From NCBI GenBank assembly GCA_023667055.1, contig JAMPAV010000013.1:1-42115 (forward strand): 42,115 nt of DNA. Reading direction: 5' to 3'. A program made the position numbers and the translations under genes. This document shows positions 31,606 to 40,077 of the stretch, one piece after another. The notes below the pieces were generated by a model. The model ran no database searches. It was given only the letters and a program-made list of their open reading frames with translations, and was not told where the DNA came from. The stretch's first letter is position 1. The number at the start of each line of letters is the position of its first letter. This stretch comes from Muribaculum sp. GTDB lineage: Bacteria > Bacteroidota > Bacteroidia > Bacteroidales > Muribaculaceae.

Positions 31606-33078
31606 ATGAAATATTACGATAAACTGATATTCGAGCTTTCACGTCCGGGACGTGTCGGTTATGAACTTCCGGAAAACAAATATGCCACAGACGGGAAACA
31701 TGCCATACCCGACTATCTTCTCCGCAAGTCGGAACTTGACCTTCCGGAGGTGAGTGAACTTGACGTGGTGCGTCACTACACAAACCTTTCCAACAAGAAT
31801 TTTGGTGTGGATACCGGTTTTTATCCGCTCGGCAGCTGCACCATGAAATATAATCCGAAGATCAACGAAGAGGTGGCCGCCATGCCGGAGTTTGCCGGAT
31901 TGCATCCTATGCAAAATGCGGATTCGACACAGGGAGCACTTGAACTCTATTGGAACCTACAGAATGCACTTGCAAATCTGGCAGGTTTTGAAGAGTTTAC
32001 GCTTAATCCTTTTGCCGGTGCTCATGGAGAGTTGACCGGGCTGATGGTAATGCGCAGTTACCACAAGGCCCGCGGTGACCACAAGCGTACAAAAATCATA
32101 GTTCCCGATTCTGCTCATGGCACAAACCCTGCTTCGGCAATGGTTTCGGGTCTTGAAGTGGTGGAAGTGAAGAGCAGACCCAACGGCTCGATCGACATCG
32201 AGGACCTGAAGCCGCTTCTCAATGATGAAATAGCCGGTATCATGATGACCAATCCCAATACTCTGGGTATGTTTGAGACAGAAATTGCAGAAATTGCAAA
32301 ACTGGTGCACGAAGCGGGCGGTCTGCTTTATTATGATGGAGCAAACTTCAATCCGCTTCTCGGCAAGGTGCGTCCGGGCGACATGGGATTCGACATAATG
32401 CACATCAATCTTCACAAGACATTCTCCACTCCTCATGGTGGAGGCGGTCCCGGAAGCGGTCCGGTGGGAGTGGCGAAGCATCTTGTACAGTTCCTTCCGA
32501 ACCCACATGTGAAGAAAGACGAGAATGGCAAGTTCTATGTTGAGAATAGAGATGAGGCTCTTGGCCGGGTTTCAACTTTCTTTGGCAACTTCGGAGTGAT
32601 GATGAAGGCATACGCCTATATCCTGAGTCTCGGCAAGGAAGGCATCAAGGAAGTTGGCCCCATGGCTACTCTAAATGCCAACTATATAAAGGAGAGCCTT
32701 AAAGATGATTATCTGCTTCCAATCGAAGGAACTTGCAAGCATGAATTTGTGTTTGACGGATTGAAAGACAAATCCACAGGAGTCACCACTCTCAATGTGG
32801 CAAAGCGTCTGCTCGACTATGGCTTCCATGCGCCTACAATCTATTTCCCGTTGCTCTTCCACGAATCAATGATGATAGAGCCAACCGAAACGGAAAGCAA
32901 GGAAACCCTCGATGAATTTATAGAGGTTATGCATAAAGTAGCCAAAGAAGCTGCCGAGGATCCGGACACAGTCAAGAATGCACCAATCACCACGCTGGTA
33001 CGCAAACTTGATGAAACTACTGCAGCAAAGAATCCTATCCTGAATTACAAGGCACTTAAGGCGAGCCAAAATATATAA
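31606..33078 (+). CDS. gcvPB: Glycine decarboxylase (P protein) subunit 2
   Basis: 490 residues, the PLP-binding half of split glycine decarboxylase. PLP lysine Lys271 in NLHKTFSTPHGGGGPGSGPVG; other motifs are GFYPLGSCTMKYNPKINEE, FAGLHPMQ, NPFAGAHGELTGLM and PDSAHGTNPASA. It follows gcvPA closely. Between it and lpd lie two 10-bp direct repeats (GTGTACCCAT). Confidence 0.96.
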   Translation: MKYYDKLIFELSRPGRVGYELPENKYATDGKHAIPDYLLRKSELDLPEVSELDVVRHYTNLSNKNFGVDTGFYPLGSCTMKYNPKINEEVAAMPEFAGLHPMQNADSTQGALELYWNLQNALANLAGFEEFTLNPFAGAHGELTGLMVMRSYHKARGDHKRTKIIVPDSAHGTNPASAMVSGLEVVEVKSRPNGSIDIEDLKPLLNDEIAGIMMTNPNTLGMFETEIAEIAKLVHEAGGLLYYDGANFNPLLGKVRPGDMGFDIMHINLHKTFSTPHGGGGPGSGPVGVAKHLVQFLPNPHVKKDENGKFYVENRDEALGRVSTFFGNFGVMMKAYAYILSLGKEGIKEVGPMATLNANYIKESLKDDYLLPIEGTCKHEFVFDGLKDKSTGVTTLNVAKRLLDYGFHAPTIYFPLLFHESMMIEPTETESKETLDEFIEVMHKVAKEAAEDPDTVKNAPITTLVRKLDETTAAKNPILNYKALKASQNI

Positions 33079-33145
33079 TAAAATTTTCATGGGTACGCAT
33101 GCGAACACAAGTGTACCCATGTGTACCCATGAAATTAACAAAACG

Positions 33146-34492
33146 ATGAAAATAATTATCATTGGAGCCGGCCCCGGCGGTTACGAGACAGCTTTGGAAG
33201 CTGCCAAAAGAGGACATGAAGTCACGCTTTTCAATGGCGATAAGCTTGGTGGAACATGTCTCAACGAAGGTTGTATCCCCACAAAATGTCTTTGCAGAAA
33301 TGCCGAGATCATTTCCGCTTTCAAAGAGGCTGATAAATTTGGCATAGACGACTTTACGTTTACCCTTGATTACAACAAAGTGGTGGACAGGAAGAAAGAG
33401 GTGGTTGACACACTTCGTAATGGTATTGAGGCTATGCTTAAGTCGGCTAAGGTGCAAGTGGTGAACGCTTACGCATCATTCAAGGATGCAAACACTGTCA
33501 CCGCCGATGGAATGGATTATACGGCAGACAAGATTATCATAGCCACGGGATCCACGTCAAAATCTCTGCCGATTGAAGGGAGTGATCTGGAATGTGTGAA
33601 GAATTCGACACAGTTGCTCGATATGGAATATATACCCGAATCACTCACCATCATAGGTGGCGGAGTGATTGGCATGGAGTTTGCCAATATATTCTCGTCA
33701 TTTGGTTCCAAGGTGACAGTGGTCGAATTCATGAAGCAGATTCTGCCACCATTTGACGCTGACATAGCAAAGCGACTGAAGCAGACTCTTTCCAAAAAGG
33801 GTATAAACATCATCACCGGAGCAGCGGCAAAAAGAATCGAACAGAATGAAGATTATGAAATCACGGTGACCTACGAAGTCAAAGGAAAGGAAGAGAAAGT
33901 GACAAGTACGGACCTACTCATGGCAGTTGGCAGAGCACCGCGTGTGGATGGACTTAATCTTGAGGCAGCCGGTGTGGAATATGGTTCACGGGGAATATCT
34001 GTGAACGACAACATGCAGACCAACGTGCCCCACATATATGCCATAGGAGATGTGAATGCGAGGATGATGCTTGCACACGTGGCTTCATTCCATGGGCAAC
34101 GCGCTCTAAATCATATCGAAGGCAAGACTGACAACATCAGCTTCGACATAGTGCCGAGTGCTGTGTTTGTCGTTCCGGAATGTGGCATGGTAGGAATGAC
34201 TGAGTCTGAATGCAAAGAGAGGGGTATAGAAGTGCGTAAAGGCACTGGTTTCTTCCGTGCAAATGGCAAATCACTTGCCATGGGTGAGACTGAAGGCTTG
34301 TGTAAACTCCTTTTCCGAAAAGACGACGGCAGATTGATAGGAGCACATATCATGGGGGTTGAAGCCGCAGACCTTGCCCAGCAATGTGCTGACATGATGA
34401 ATTCAGACATGACACTTGACGGAATGAAAAATATCATTTTCGGACATCCTACCGTGTCGGAAGTCATTCTATCGGCAGTTCACAACGCTTGA
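33146..34492 (+). CDS. lpdA: Dihydrolipoyl dehydrogenase (glycine-cleavage L protein)
   Basis: 448 residues from ATG 33146 (MKIIIIGAGPGGYETALEAA). It re-oxidises dihydrolipoyl-GcvH with FAD and NAD+. Seen: FAD fold at the N-terminus, redox pair Cys38/Cys43 in GGTCLNEGCIPTK, NAD-site GGGVIGMEFANIFSSFG, IYAIGDVNARMMLAHVA, and C-terminal catalytic His434/Glu439 in HPTVSE. The frame opens upstream at 33089, but those residues (MGTHANTSVPMCTH) are repeat-derived. It completes the operon, so the locus encodes the whole glycine-cleavage complex. Confidence 0.94.
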   Translation: MKIIIIGAGPGGYETALEAAKRGHEVTLFNGDKLGGTCLNEGCIPTKCLCRNAEIISAFKEADKFGIDDFTFTLDYNKVVDRKKEVVDTLRNGIEAMLKSAKVQVVNAYASFKDANTVTADGMDYTADKIIIATGSTSKSLPIEGSDLECVKNSTQLLDMEYIPESLTIIGGGVIGMEFANIFSSFGSKVTVVEFMKQILPPFDADIAKRLKQTLSKKGINIITGAAAKRIEQNEDYEITVTYEVKGKEEKVTSTDLLMAVGRAPRVDGLNLEAAGVEYGSRGISVNDNMQTNVPHIYAIGDVNARMMLAHVASFHGQRALNHIEGKTDNISFDIVPSAVFVVPECGMVGMTESECKERGIEVRKGTGFFRANGKSLAMGETEGLCKLLFRKDDGRLIGAHIMGVEAADLAQQCADMMNSDMTLDGMKNIIFGHPTVSEVILSAVHNA

Positions 34493-34537
34493 GGGAAGTA
34501 AAATCTGATACGTATCTGTAAAGGATTCCGTGAAACG

Positions 34538-35419
34538 GTGAAAACGATGAAGACGATGACAGCTAAGACAACGATGGCAACGCCAAAGAAAATAGCGGCA
34601 ATCACTATGGTCAGGGATGATGATTTCTTCCTTCGCAAGTGGGTGGAATATTACGGTCGTGAACTCGGGAAGGAGAATCTCTATATTCTTTTTGATGGCG
34701 AAGACCAGAAGCCGGCTGATTTCTGCAATGGAACCAACACGTTTATCCACAAGCGTCTGAGCAATCAGATTGTGGAAGGCGAACGTATGCGTCTTGGTCT
34801 TCTGAGTGATAAGGCCGAAGAACTTCTCAATGCAGGCTATGACATTGTGATTGGAGTGGATTGTGATGAGTTTATTGTGGTTGATCCCAAAGTTGGCATG
34901 GGACTCGCTGATTTTTTGTCGCAACAGGATATTGATTTTACTATCTCGCCGCTTGGAATAGATATAGGCCAGCATCTTGACAAGGAGTCTGAAATAGATC
35001 CTAACCGCAAATTTCTTGGGCAACGTAAGTATGGGTATCTTTGCACACGATATACAAAAGGATCTGTAATAGCAAAACCCGTGAGATGGGGAAGGGGATT
35101 TCACCGAGTGAAGGGACATAATTTCCACATTTGCCCTGATTTATATCTTTTCCATTTCGGATGTCTGGACATGAAAAGGATGCGAGAGCGATTCATGAAT
35201 CCCGACCGCATCGGAGGCAAATCAACACGTCATTTCAAAAAACGTACAAAGACAATAAGTATTGTGACCAACAATCCTGCCAGGGATTTTGACAAGTGGA
35301 CTGCAACAGCAAGGAAACTGCAGACGTGGATTCGTCCGATATATGCCCTTAACAAACCTGCCATGTTGGGACGCACCATAGTTGTGGAAATACCTGATCG
35401 TTTCTCCTCTATTCTTTAA
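34538..35419 (+). CDS. GT2-like glycosyltransferase (Glyco_tranf_2_4 type)
   Basis: Up to 293 residues. Core begins KIAAITMVRDDDFFLRKWVEYY, typical of the family, then LYILFDGEDQ, and metal/nucleotide-sugar motif GVDCDEFIVVDP near residue 115. No membrane segment. The N-terminus is ambiguous: MKTMKTMTAKTT comes from 9-bp repeats (ACGATGAAG type), and in-frame ATGs at 34538, 34547, 34556 and 34574 are all possible. It starts a rightward pair with the Stealth gene, just after the gcv operon. Probable role: adding a sugar to a surface glycan. Confidence 0.8.
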   Translation: MKTMKTMTAKTTMATPKKIAAITMVRDDDFFLRKWVEYYGRELGKENLYILFDGEDQKPADFCNGTNTFIHKRLSNQIVEGERMRLGLLSDKAEELLNAGYDIVIGVDCDEFIVVDPKVGMGLADFLSQQDIDFTISPLGIDIGQHLDKESEIDPNRKFLGQRKYGYLCTRYTKGSVIAKPVRWGRGFHRVKGHNFHICPDLYLFHFGCLDMKRMRERFMNPDRIGGKSTRHFKKRTKTISIVTNNPARDFDKWTATARKLQTWIRPIYALNKPAMLGRTIVVEIPDRFSSIL

Positions 35420-35424
35420 GGCCA

Positions 35425-36435
35425 ATGGATGCTGACAACCGACAACTGAAAACTGACAACTTCCCCATAGACGCTGTGATATTGTGGGTGGATGGCGATG
35501 ACCCTGAGTGGAAAGCGAGATGCGAGGCAGCCCGAGGTGGAAATCCGCTGACAAGGCGTAATGACATAGGTGGAGAATTGCGATTCCGGCAGATGCGTGA
35601 GATTGACTGGTGTGTGGCGTCAATCAACAAGTTCGCGCCCTTCATAAGAAAAATCTTTATCATCACCGACAATCAGGACCCGCATCTTGAGAATACGGTG
35701 GGCAAATGGTTTGATAATCCGATTCCTGTAGAGATAGTGGATCATAAGGTTATTTTCAGGGGATATGAGCAATATTTGCCTGTTTTCCAGTGTCGGGCGT
35801 TGGAACTCATGATGCATAGAATACCCGGATTGTCGGAACACTTCGTATATTTCAATGATGACTTTCTTCTTTCCAACAAAGTGGAGGTAAGCGACTGGTT
35901 TTCAGAAAGAGGTGGTGTGGTGGAGTACGGAAATTGGATGCCAAATTTCTTGCTTGACATATTGCATTTTCTAAAACCAAAGAAGGATGGACTAAAGCAG
36001 GTGGGATTTAAGGATACAATGATGAATGGTGCAAAGTTGTTGGGTTTCAATAGAACTTTGATAATGCGCCATAATCCTCATGCGCTCCTTAAATCTGCCG
36101 GGGAGAGTTTGATACGTAAGTATCCGCAAGTGGTGGAAATCAATTGCAAGGATAAGTTTCGCACTTCCACCCAATTTAATGTGCAGGAGGCAAGGCAACT
36201 CATTGCATACAAAGAAGGAATGCTTGAACTGCGGCCTGCGAATGGAGAAGTGCTCTTTCTAAAACCATTCGCTGACAGACCATTCTATCTGAGGAATCAC
36301 CTGAAGAAATATGTAGCAGGTGAGCCATTGCCCAAATTTATGTGTATCAATTCTCTGGCAATGGCCGACCCTGACGACCGACAGTATTTCCTTGATTTTA
36401 TGAGAAAACTCTTCCCTGAGAGTGCTAAGAATTGA
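35425..36435 (+). CDS. Stealth-family (CR1-CR4) capsule phosphotransferase-like protein
   Basis: 336 residues. Stealth proteins are hexose-1-phosphate transferases that build phosphodiester-linked capsules or related glycans. CR1: DAVILWVDGDDPEW (15-28). CR2: ELRFRQMREIDWCVASINKF and IRKIFIITDNQ, later HFVYFNDDFLLSN. CR3-like: IMRHNPHALL. CR4: KFMCINSLAMADPDDRQYF. The N-terminal residues DNRQLKTDNF are read from a reverse TCAGTTG heptamer array (35432-35460). It starts 5 bp after the GT2 gene stop. The 3' end overlaps the convergent GT32-like gene by 11 bp. Confidence 0.88.
   Translation: MDADNRQLKTDNFPIDAVILWVDGDDPEWKARCEAARGGNPLTRRNDIGGELRFRQMREIDWCVASINKFAPFIRKIFIITDNQDPHLENTVGKWFDNPIPVEIVDHKVIFRGYEQYLPVFQCRALELMMHRIPGLSEHFVYFNDDFLLSNKVEVSDWFSERGGVVEYGNWMPNFLLDILHFLKPKKDGLKQVGFKDTMMNGAKLLGFNRTLIMRHNPHALLKSAGESLIRKYPQVVEINCKDKFRTSTQFNVQEARQLIAYKEGMLELRPANGEVLFLKPFADRPFYLRNHLKKYVAGEPLPKFMCINSLAMADPDDRQYFLDFMRKLFPESAKN
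35432..35460. repeat. CTGACAA heptamer array in the Stealth gene 5' end
   Basis: Units CTGACAA, CCGACAA, CTGAAAA, CTGACAA, the reverse complement of the TCAGTTG family. It is translated as part of the N-terminus. Confidence 0.8.
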
Positions 36436-37351
36436 TCACGTGCTCCGCAAAACTGCCGGGTATGGTGTTTTCAGCGCTCCGGGTGTGATAAGATGTCTTT
36501 TTCATGAAAGAGTTGCTCATCAAGTGCTTGAACTCCTCATAGTCAAACTGCTTGTCACCGTAATATCTCCAGAAATCAAGTATCAGCGAATGGTCAGTTT
36601 TTGGCATTTTTGCATATAAATCAGCCGCAATCTTGTTGTTTTCAACCACAAACCTGAATAGCATCAGGTTGACAAAGTAGTCGATGGCACTGTTTTCATG
36701 TTTCCAATATTCCATCACGGTGTCGTGCCAGATAGCAAGAAGCCGATTGCCCCGCCTGGCACGGATAAAGCAACTCTCGATAAAAGAAAACCATTTTCCA
36801 TATCTTTCACCTGTCTTGAACAAGAAAAAATCCGAATCTATGATATAATCCGGAATGGGTGCGGTGACAAAATCGGTGGCATCCATCCAGACACCGCCAT
36901 ATCTATAGAGCAATTCCAACCGACAGATGTCACTGAAATTGGCATTGCACATTTTCCCGGACTTCCATTTCAGGATAATTTCCTCTGGAAGTGATATCCA
37001 GTCGAAAAGAGTTTTCTCGTCAATCACAATAAGTTCCTGCTTCAGATGTCTTCTCATGCTTCGTAGGCAGGATTTCACTATTGCCGGAGCATTGTCCTCG
37101 CCCTGAAACCAAAGCGTGAATACCCTTTCTTTTTGTGGTTCATCCTCTTTCTTTTCTTGGAATACTGACGGTGAAAGTGATTGCACGTATGGCTTGTATA
37201 ATTGAAAATACTTCATGGCCGATTCGATGGTCACGCTGTATCTTCTTCTTCTACGGTAGTCGTGCGATTTCCATACGGGGTTCAGTATGTGTCCTCTGAC
37301 TATAAGATCTGCACCATGTCTTATCCGAGCCTTGAATCGTTTGGTATCCAT
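36425..37351 (-). CDS. GT32/Caps_synth-type glycosyltransferase, copy A
   Basis: 308 residues. Motifs of the capsular-polysaccharide-synthesis/GT32 group: FTLWFQGEDNAPAIVKSCLR, SDICRLELLYRYGGVWMDAT with the metal-binding D-x-x-D (WMDATDF), and IWHDTVMEYWKHE. No signal peptide or membrane segment. It is a paralogue of the next gene upstream (37358-38278), with which it shares order and length, so the pair arose by tandem duplication. Copy A is last in the leftward licD-GT-GT operon. Acceptor and sugar are unknown. Confidence 0.86.
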   Translation of the reverse strand: MDTKRFKARIRHGADLIVRGHILNPVWKSHDYRRRRRYSVTIESAMKYFQLYKPYVQSLSPSVFQEKKEDEPQKERVFTLWFQGEDNAPAIVKSCLRSMRRHLKQELIVIDEKTLFDWISLPEEIILKWKSGKMCNANFSDICRLELLYRYGGVWMDATDFVTAPIPDYIIDSDFFLFKTGERYGKWFSFIESCFIRARRGNRLLAIWHDTVMEYWKHENSAIDYFVNLMLFRFVVENNKIAADLYAKMPKTDHSLILDFWRYYGDKQFDYEEFKHLMSNSFMKKTSYHTRSAENTIPGSFAEHVINS

Positions 37352-37357
37352 TTCTTC

Positions 37358-38278
37358 TCAACTGTTGATTATGTATTCAGCTACGCTGCCGGATTTTGGA
37401 TTTCTTGAACTTGAATCCTTGTAGGTTGTCTTCTGAAAGAATGTGTCTTCAGTCAATTGTCTGTATAATTGTGGGGTATAGGTAGCATCCTTATATTCCC
37501 AGTATAAGACATGGGTGGGATCGGAACTGAATCGCGGCATCTTGGCAAAAAGCGACGCTGCCTGTGCATTATTCTCCACAAGGAAACGAAACAGAAATTG
37601 ATGAATGAAATAGTCCAACAATTGGTTTTCCTTTTCCCAATAAAAAAATACCAATTCCCTCCACATTCCCAATAGCGGATTATGTCTTTTCATCCTCATG
37701 AAGCAGTTTTGAATGAAAGCATGGGTACCTCCCAATTTCAAATTGTCGCATGCCATAAACATGAAGAAGTCCTGATTCATTATTGTCTCAGGGATTCTGG
37801 AAGTGAAGAAATCTGTAGAGTCGGCCCATACTCCTCCATGTTCGTATAAAAGTTCTATACGGCAGATGTCGCTGAAATGGGTACGCGAAATCACACCGCT
37901 GTGCCATTTGTCAACGATATGGCGAGGCAGAGTAATCCAGTCGAAGATATTAGTTTCGTCGAGCACCTCCACCGGCAGACTGCTGTGTCGCCTCATGCTT
38001 CTGAAGCATGCTTTCACGATAGGCGGAGCCTGCTGCTCTCCTTGCAGCCATAATGTGAACAGATGTTCTTCTTCGGAATCATCATTCTCAGTTATGGTCG
38101 CCGGACGCATGTTCCGAACGTATTGTTCATATATCTTGAGGTAATCCACTTTTGCATTGGCAATTATTGTCTTGCGTCTTTTTCTCCGCTGGTCGTGAGA
38201 TAGCCAAAGGGGATTAAGAATATGTCCAAGCATTATTATCTTGGATTTCATGACAAGGCTTTTGAATTTATTTCTCAT
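37358..38278 (-). CDS. GT32/Caps_synth-type glycosyltransferase, copy B
   Basis: 306 residues, paralogue of 36425-37351. It shares FTLWLQGEQQAPPIVKACFR, SDICRIELLYEHGGVWADST (WADSTDF) and FFYWEKENQLLDYF. Both start with a basic region and a short GHILNP motif, suggesting similar acceptors. It lies 6 bp upstream of copy A and 58 bp downstream of licD, in one leftward operon. Confidence 0.86.
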   Translation of the reverse strand: MRNKFKSLVMKSKIIMLGHILNPLWLSHDQRRKRRKTIIANAKVDYLKIYEQYVRNMRPATITENDDSEEEHLFTLWLQGEQQAPPIVKACFRSMRRHSSLPVEVLDETNIFDWITLPRHIVDKWHSGVISRTHFSDICRIELLYEHGGVWADSTDFFTSRIPETIMNQDFFMFMACDNLKLGGTHAFIQNCFMRMKRHNPLLGMWRELVFFYWEKENQLLDYFIHQFLFRFLVENNAQAASLFAKMPRFSSDPTHVLYWEYKDATYTPQLYRQLTEDTFFQKTTYKDSSSRNPKSGSVAEYIINS

Positions 38279-38336
38279 TTCAAATTTATACCCTCATTCA
38301 TAAAAATTTAAATTGCCGGTGCTGACATGACAAAAT

Positions 38337-39101
38337 TTATCTTCTGTAAATTGTAAAGTTGTGACAATACTTCTTGGGTATCATGTAATCCGGACCGAAC
38401 ATTGTCGTCAGATAGGTATGATAGTCTTCAAACCCAAGAAAATTATATCCCTCAAATGAATAATCCTTAAGATTTTCAAACATATCTTTCCTTAAAAGCA
38501 CGTGGTCTTCCTTGATGCCGAGTATCTGTCCGGCAAGCGTGCTTCCGGCATACTTGGCATTACCATCGTGCACCGCTTTGTCAACCTTGTTCCACCAATA
38601 TTCCTTGGAATGCCTATAGGTCTTAATGATTGAAAGCAAATCTTTTTTATGCCTATGCCATAATCTATTGTTAAGGCTTCTCACCCTGTGGTAGAATGTC
38701 TTTCGTTCCTTCAAGTCTTCCGGCACAGATTCAATAGGAAAAATATCCACATTCACCCCGTATTTGGCGTTGCAATATAGATTAGGGATATAGGTAGTAG
38801 GGTCGTTTACCTTAATGTATCCGGAATATAACACCTCATTCTCTTCGTTGGTATCATAAAGGAGGTGATATTTATCACTCTTGAAAGTCTTCGCAAATTT
38901 GTCGAAGTCTTCGCGCAACATGCAGATATCAGCATCATCGTCCCATGGAATGAACCCGTTGTGCCTGACAGCTCCCAACATCGTGCCATCCGATAGGCTG
39001 TATTTAATGCCGTTTGCACGGCAGAATGCATCGATTTCTTTCATTATGTCAAAAAGTATTGACTGTTTCTCTTCAAGCGTCAATTCTTTTCCTTTTTCCA
39101 T
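38337..39101 (-). CDS. LicD family phosphotransferase-like protein
   Basis: 254 residues. LicD core: IKYSLSDGTMLGAVRHNGFI then PWDDDADICMLREDF, with the catalytic Asp cluster, and NVDIFPIESVPED. LicD proteins attach phosphocholine or similar phospho-groups to surface glycans (LPS of Haemophilus, teichoic acids of Streptococcus). Neighbours are two GT32-like genes and, convergently, a Stealth gene, so a phosphorylated glycan is likely. No choline uptake or activation genes (licA/B/C) are present in the window, so the donor cannot be named. Confidence 0.88.
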   Translation of the reverse strand: MEKGKELTLEEKQSILFDIMKEIDAFCRANGIKYSLSDGTMLGAVRHNGFIPWDDDADICMLREDFDKFAKTFKSDKYHLLYDTNEENEVLYSGYIKVNDPTTYIPNLYCNAKYGVNVDIFPIESVPEDLKERKTFYHRVRSLNNRLWHRHKKDLLSIIKTYRHSKEYWWNKVDKAVHDGNAKYAGSTLAGQILGIKEDHVLLRKDMFENLKDYSFEGYNFLGFEDYHTYLTTMFGPDYMIPKKYCHNFTIYRR

Positions 39102-39126
39102 AAGCCTGTGTTTTTGTTTTTGTCCA

Positions 39127-39157
39127 CAAAATTAAGAAGATTTTTTCAAACATCAAA
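39127..39157 (-). promoter_or_regulatory. Promoter of the licD-GT32-GT32 operon
   Basis: On the minus strand: TTTG (39157-39154), 19-bp spacer, TAATTTTG (39134-39127). Perfect consensus, giving a leader of about 20-25 nt before the licD ATG at 39101. Confidence 0.8.
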
Positions 39158-39365
39158 ATTATAATATACGCAATAAAAACGTTGTTTGTCGATTATATGC
39201 CTTTGCATGAATTCCGGGTGATTTTATGATGAAAACTCCCGATATTTTACCGTAAAAATCGGCATGACACCGACTCAATATCGCAACTCATTGAAGATAT
39301 GAGGACATTGTTAAACCATACCAAGGGGTTGGTTGTTAAATAGTCATAACACATCCCTCGTTAAT

Positions 39366-40064
39366 ATGAAGATAATCGCTATAAACGGAAGCCCTCGCAA
39401 GGGTTGGAACAGCGCAAAGCTGCTTGAGAAATGGAAAGAAGGAGTATTGTCTATACTTCCTGACGCTGAACTGGAAGAAGTCAACCTTTACGACCTTAAG
39501 TTTACGGGTTGTATCAGTTGTTTCGCCTGCAAACTGAAGGGTAGCAAACTTTTAGGCACTTGTGCGCCTAAAGACGGGATACACGACTTGCTTGCGGATA
39601 TACGCCATGCCGATGCGGTCGGCATAGCCGTCCCAATCTATGAGATGGACATCAATGCATACGCCAAATGTATGCTGGAGCGGATGATTTTCTCGGTATA
39701 TCCTTATTCAAACGGCAGTCTCGCGCCAAAGCGTGTGTCGTTCACAATGCTCTATTCCATGAACGCGTCGGAGGAAGCGTTCAAAAGTTACGGCATTGAG
39801 GCCCGTTGCCAAATGACAGAGGATTTCATTAGTAGAATGTACTATGCGCCGGTGCATCATGTTCATGCATTCAACACGTATCAGTTTACGGATTATGCGA
39901 GATATGAGTCAAGCATATTCTCCGAACCGGAAAAGAAGCGTTGGCACGAGGAGCAATTCCCGAAGGACTTGCAGGCTGCTTTTGACGAGGGCGTGAAGGT
40001 GGCCCGCGAGATACAAGTTCAGTCAGGCAAGGGCGATTCAAATGGCCATACTGTCCAGTTTTAA
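39366..40064 (+). CDS. Flavodoxin-like NAD(P)H-dependent oxidoreductase
   Basis: 232 residues from ATG 39366 (MKIIAINGSPRKGWNSAKLL). The FMN-binding loop GSPRKGWNSAKL and the flavodoxin fold of the NADPH-dependent FMN reductase/WrbA group are clear. CISCFACK (about residue 48) is a cysteine motif seen in a subgroup that may carry an iron-sulfur cluster or redox disulfide. Substrate unknown. The frame opens at 39333, but the extra MLNSHNTSLVN does not fit the family. The gene ends 13 bp before the hydrolase start; they may form one operon. Confidence 0.85.
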   Translation: MKIIAINGSPRKGWNSAKLLEKWKEGVLSILPDAELEEVNLYDLKFTGCISCFACKLKGSKLLGTCAPKDGIHDLLADIRHADAVGIAVPIYEMDINAYAKCMLERMIFSVYPYSNGSLAPKRVSFTMLYSMNASEEAFKSYGIEARCQMTEDFISRMYYAPVHHVHAFNTYQFTDYARYESSIFSEPEKKRWHEEQFPKDLQAAFDEGVKVAREIQVQSGKGDSNGHTVQF

Positions 40065-40077
40065 ATTACGAAAAACA

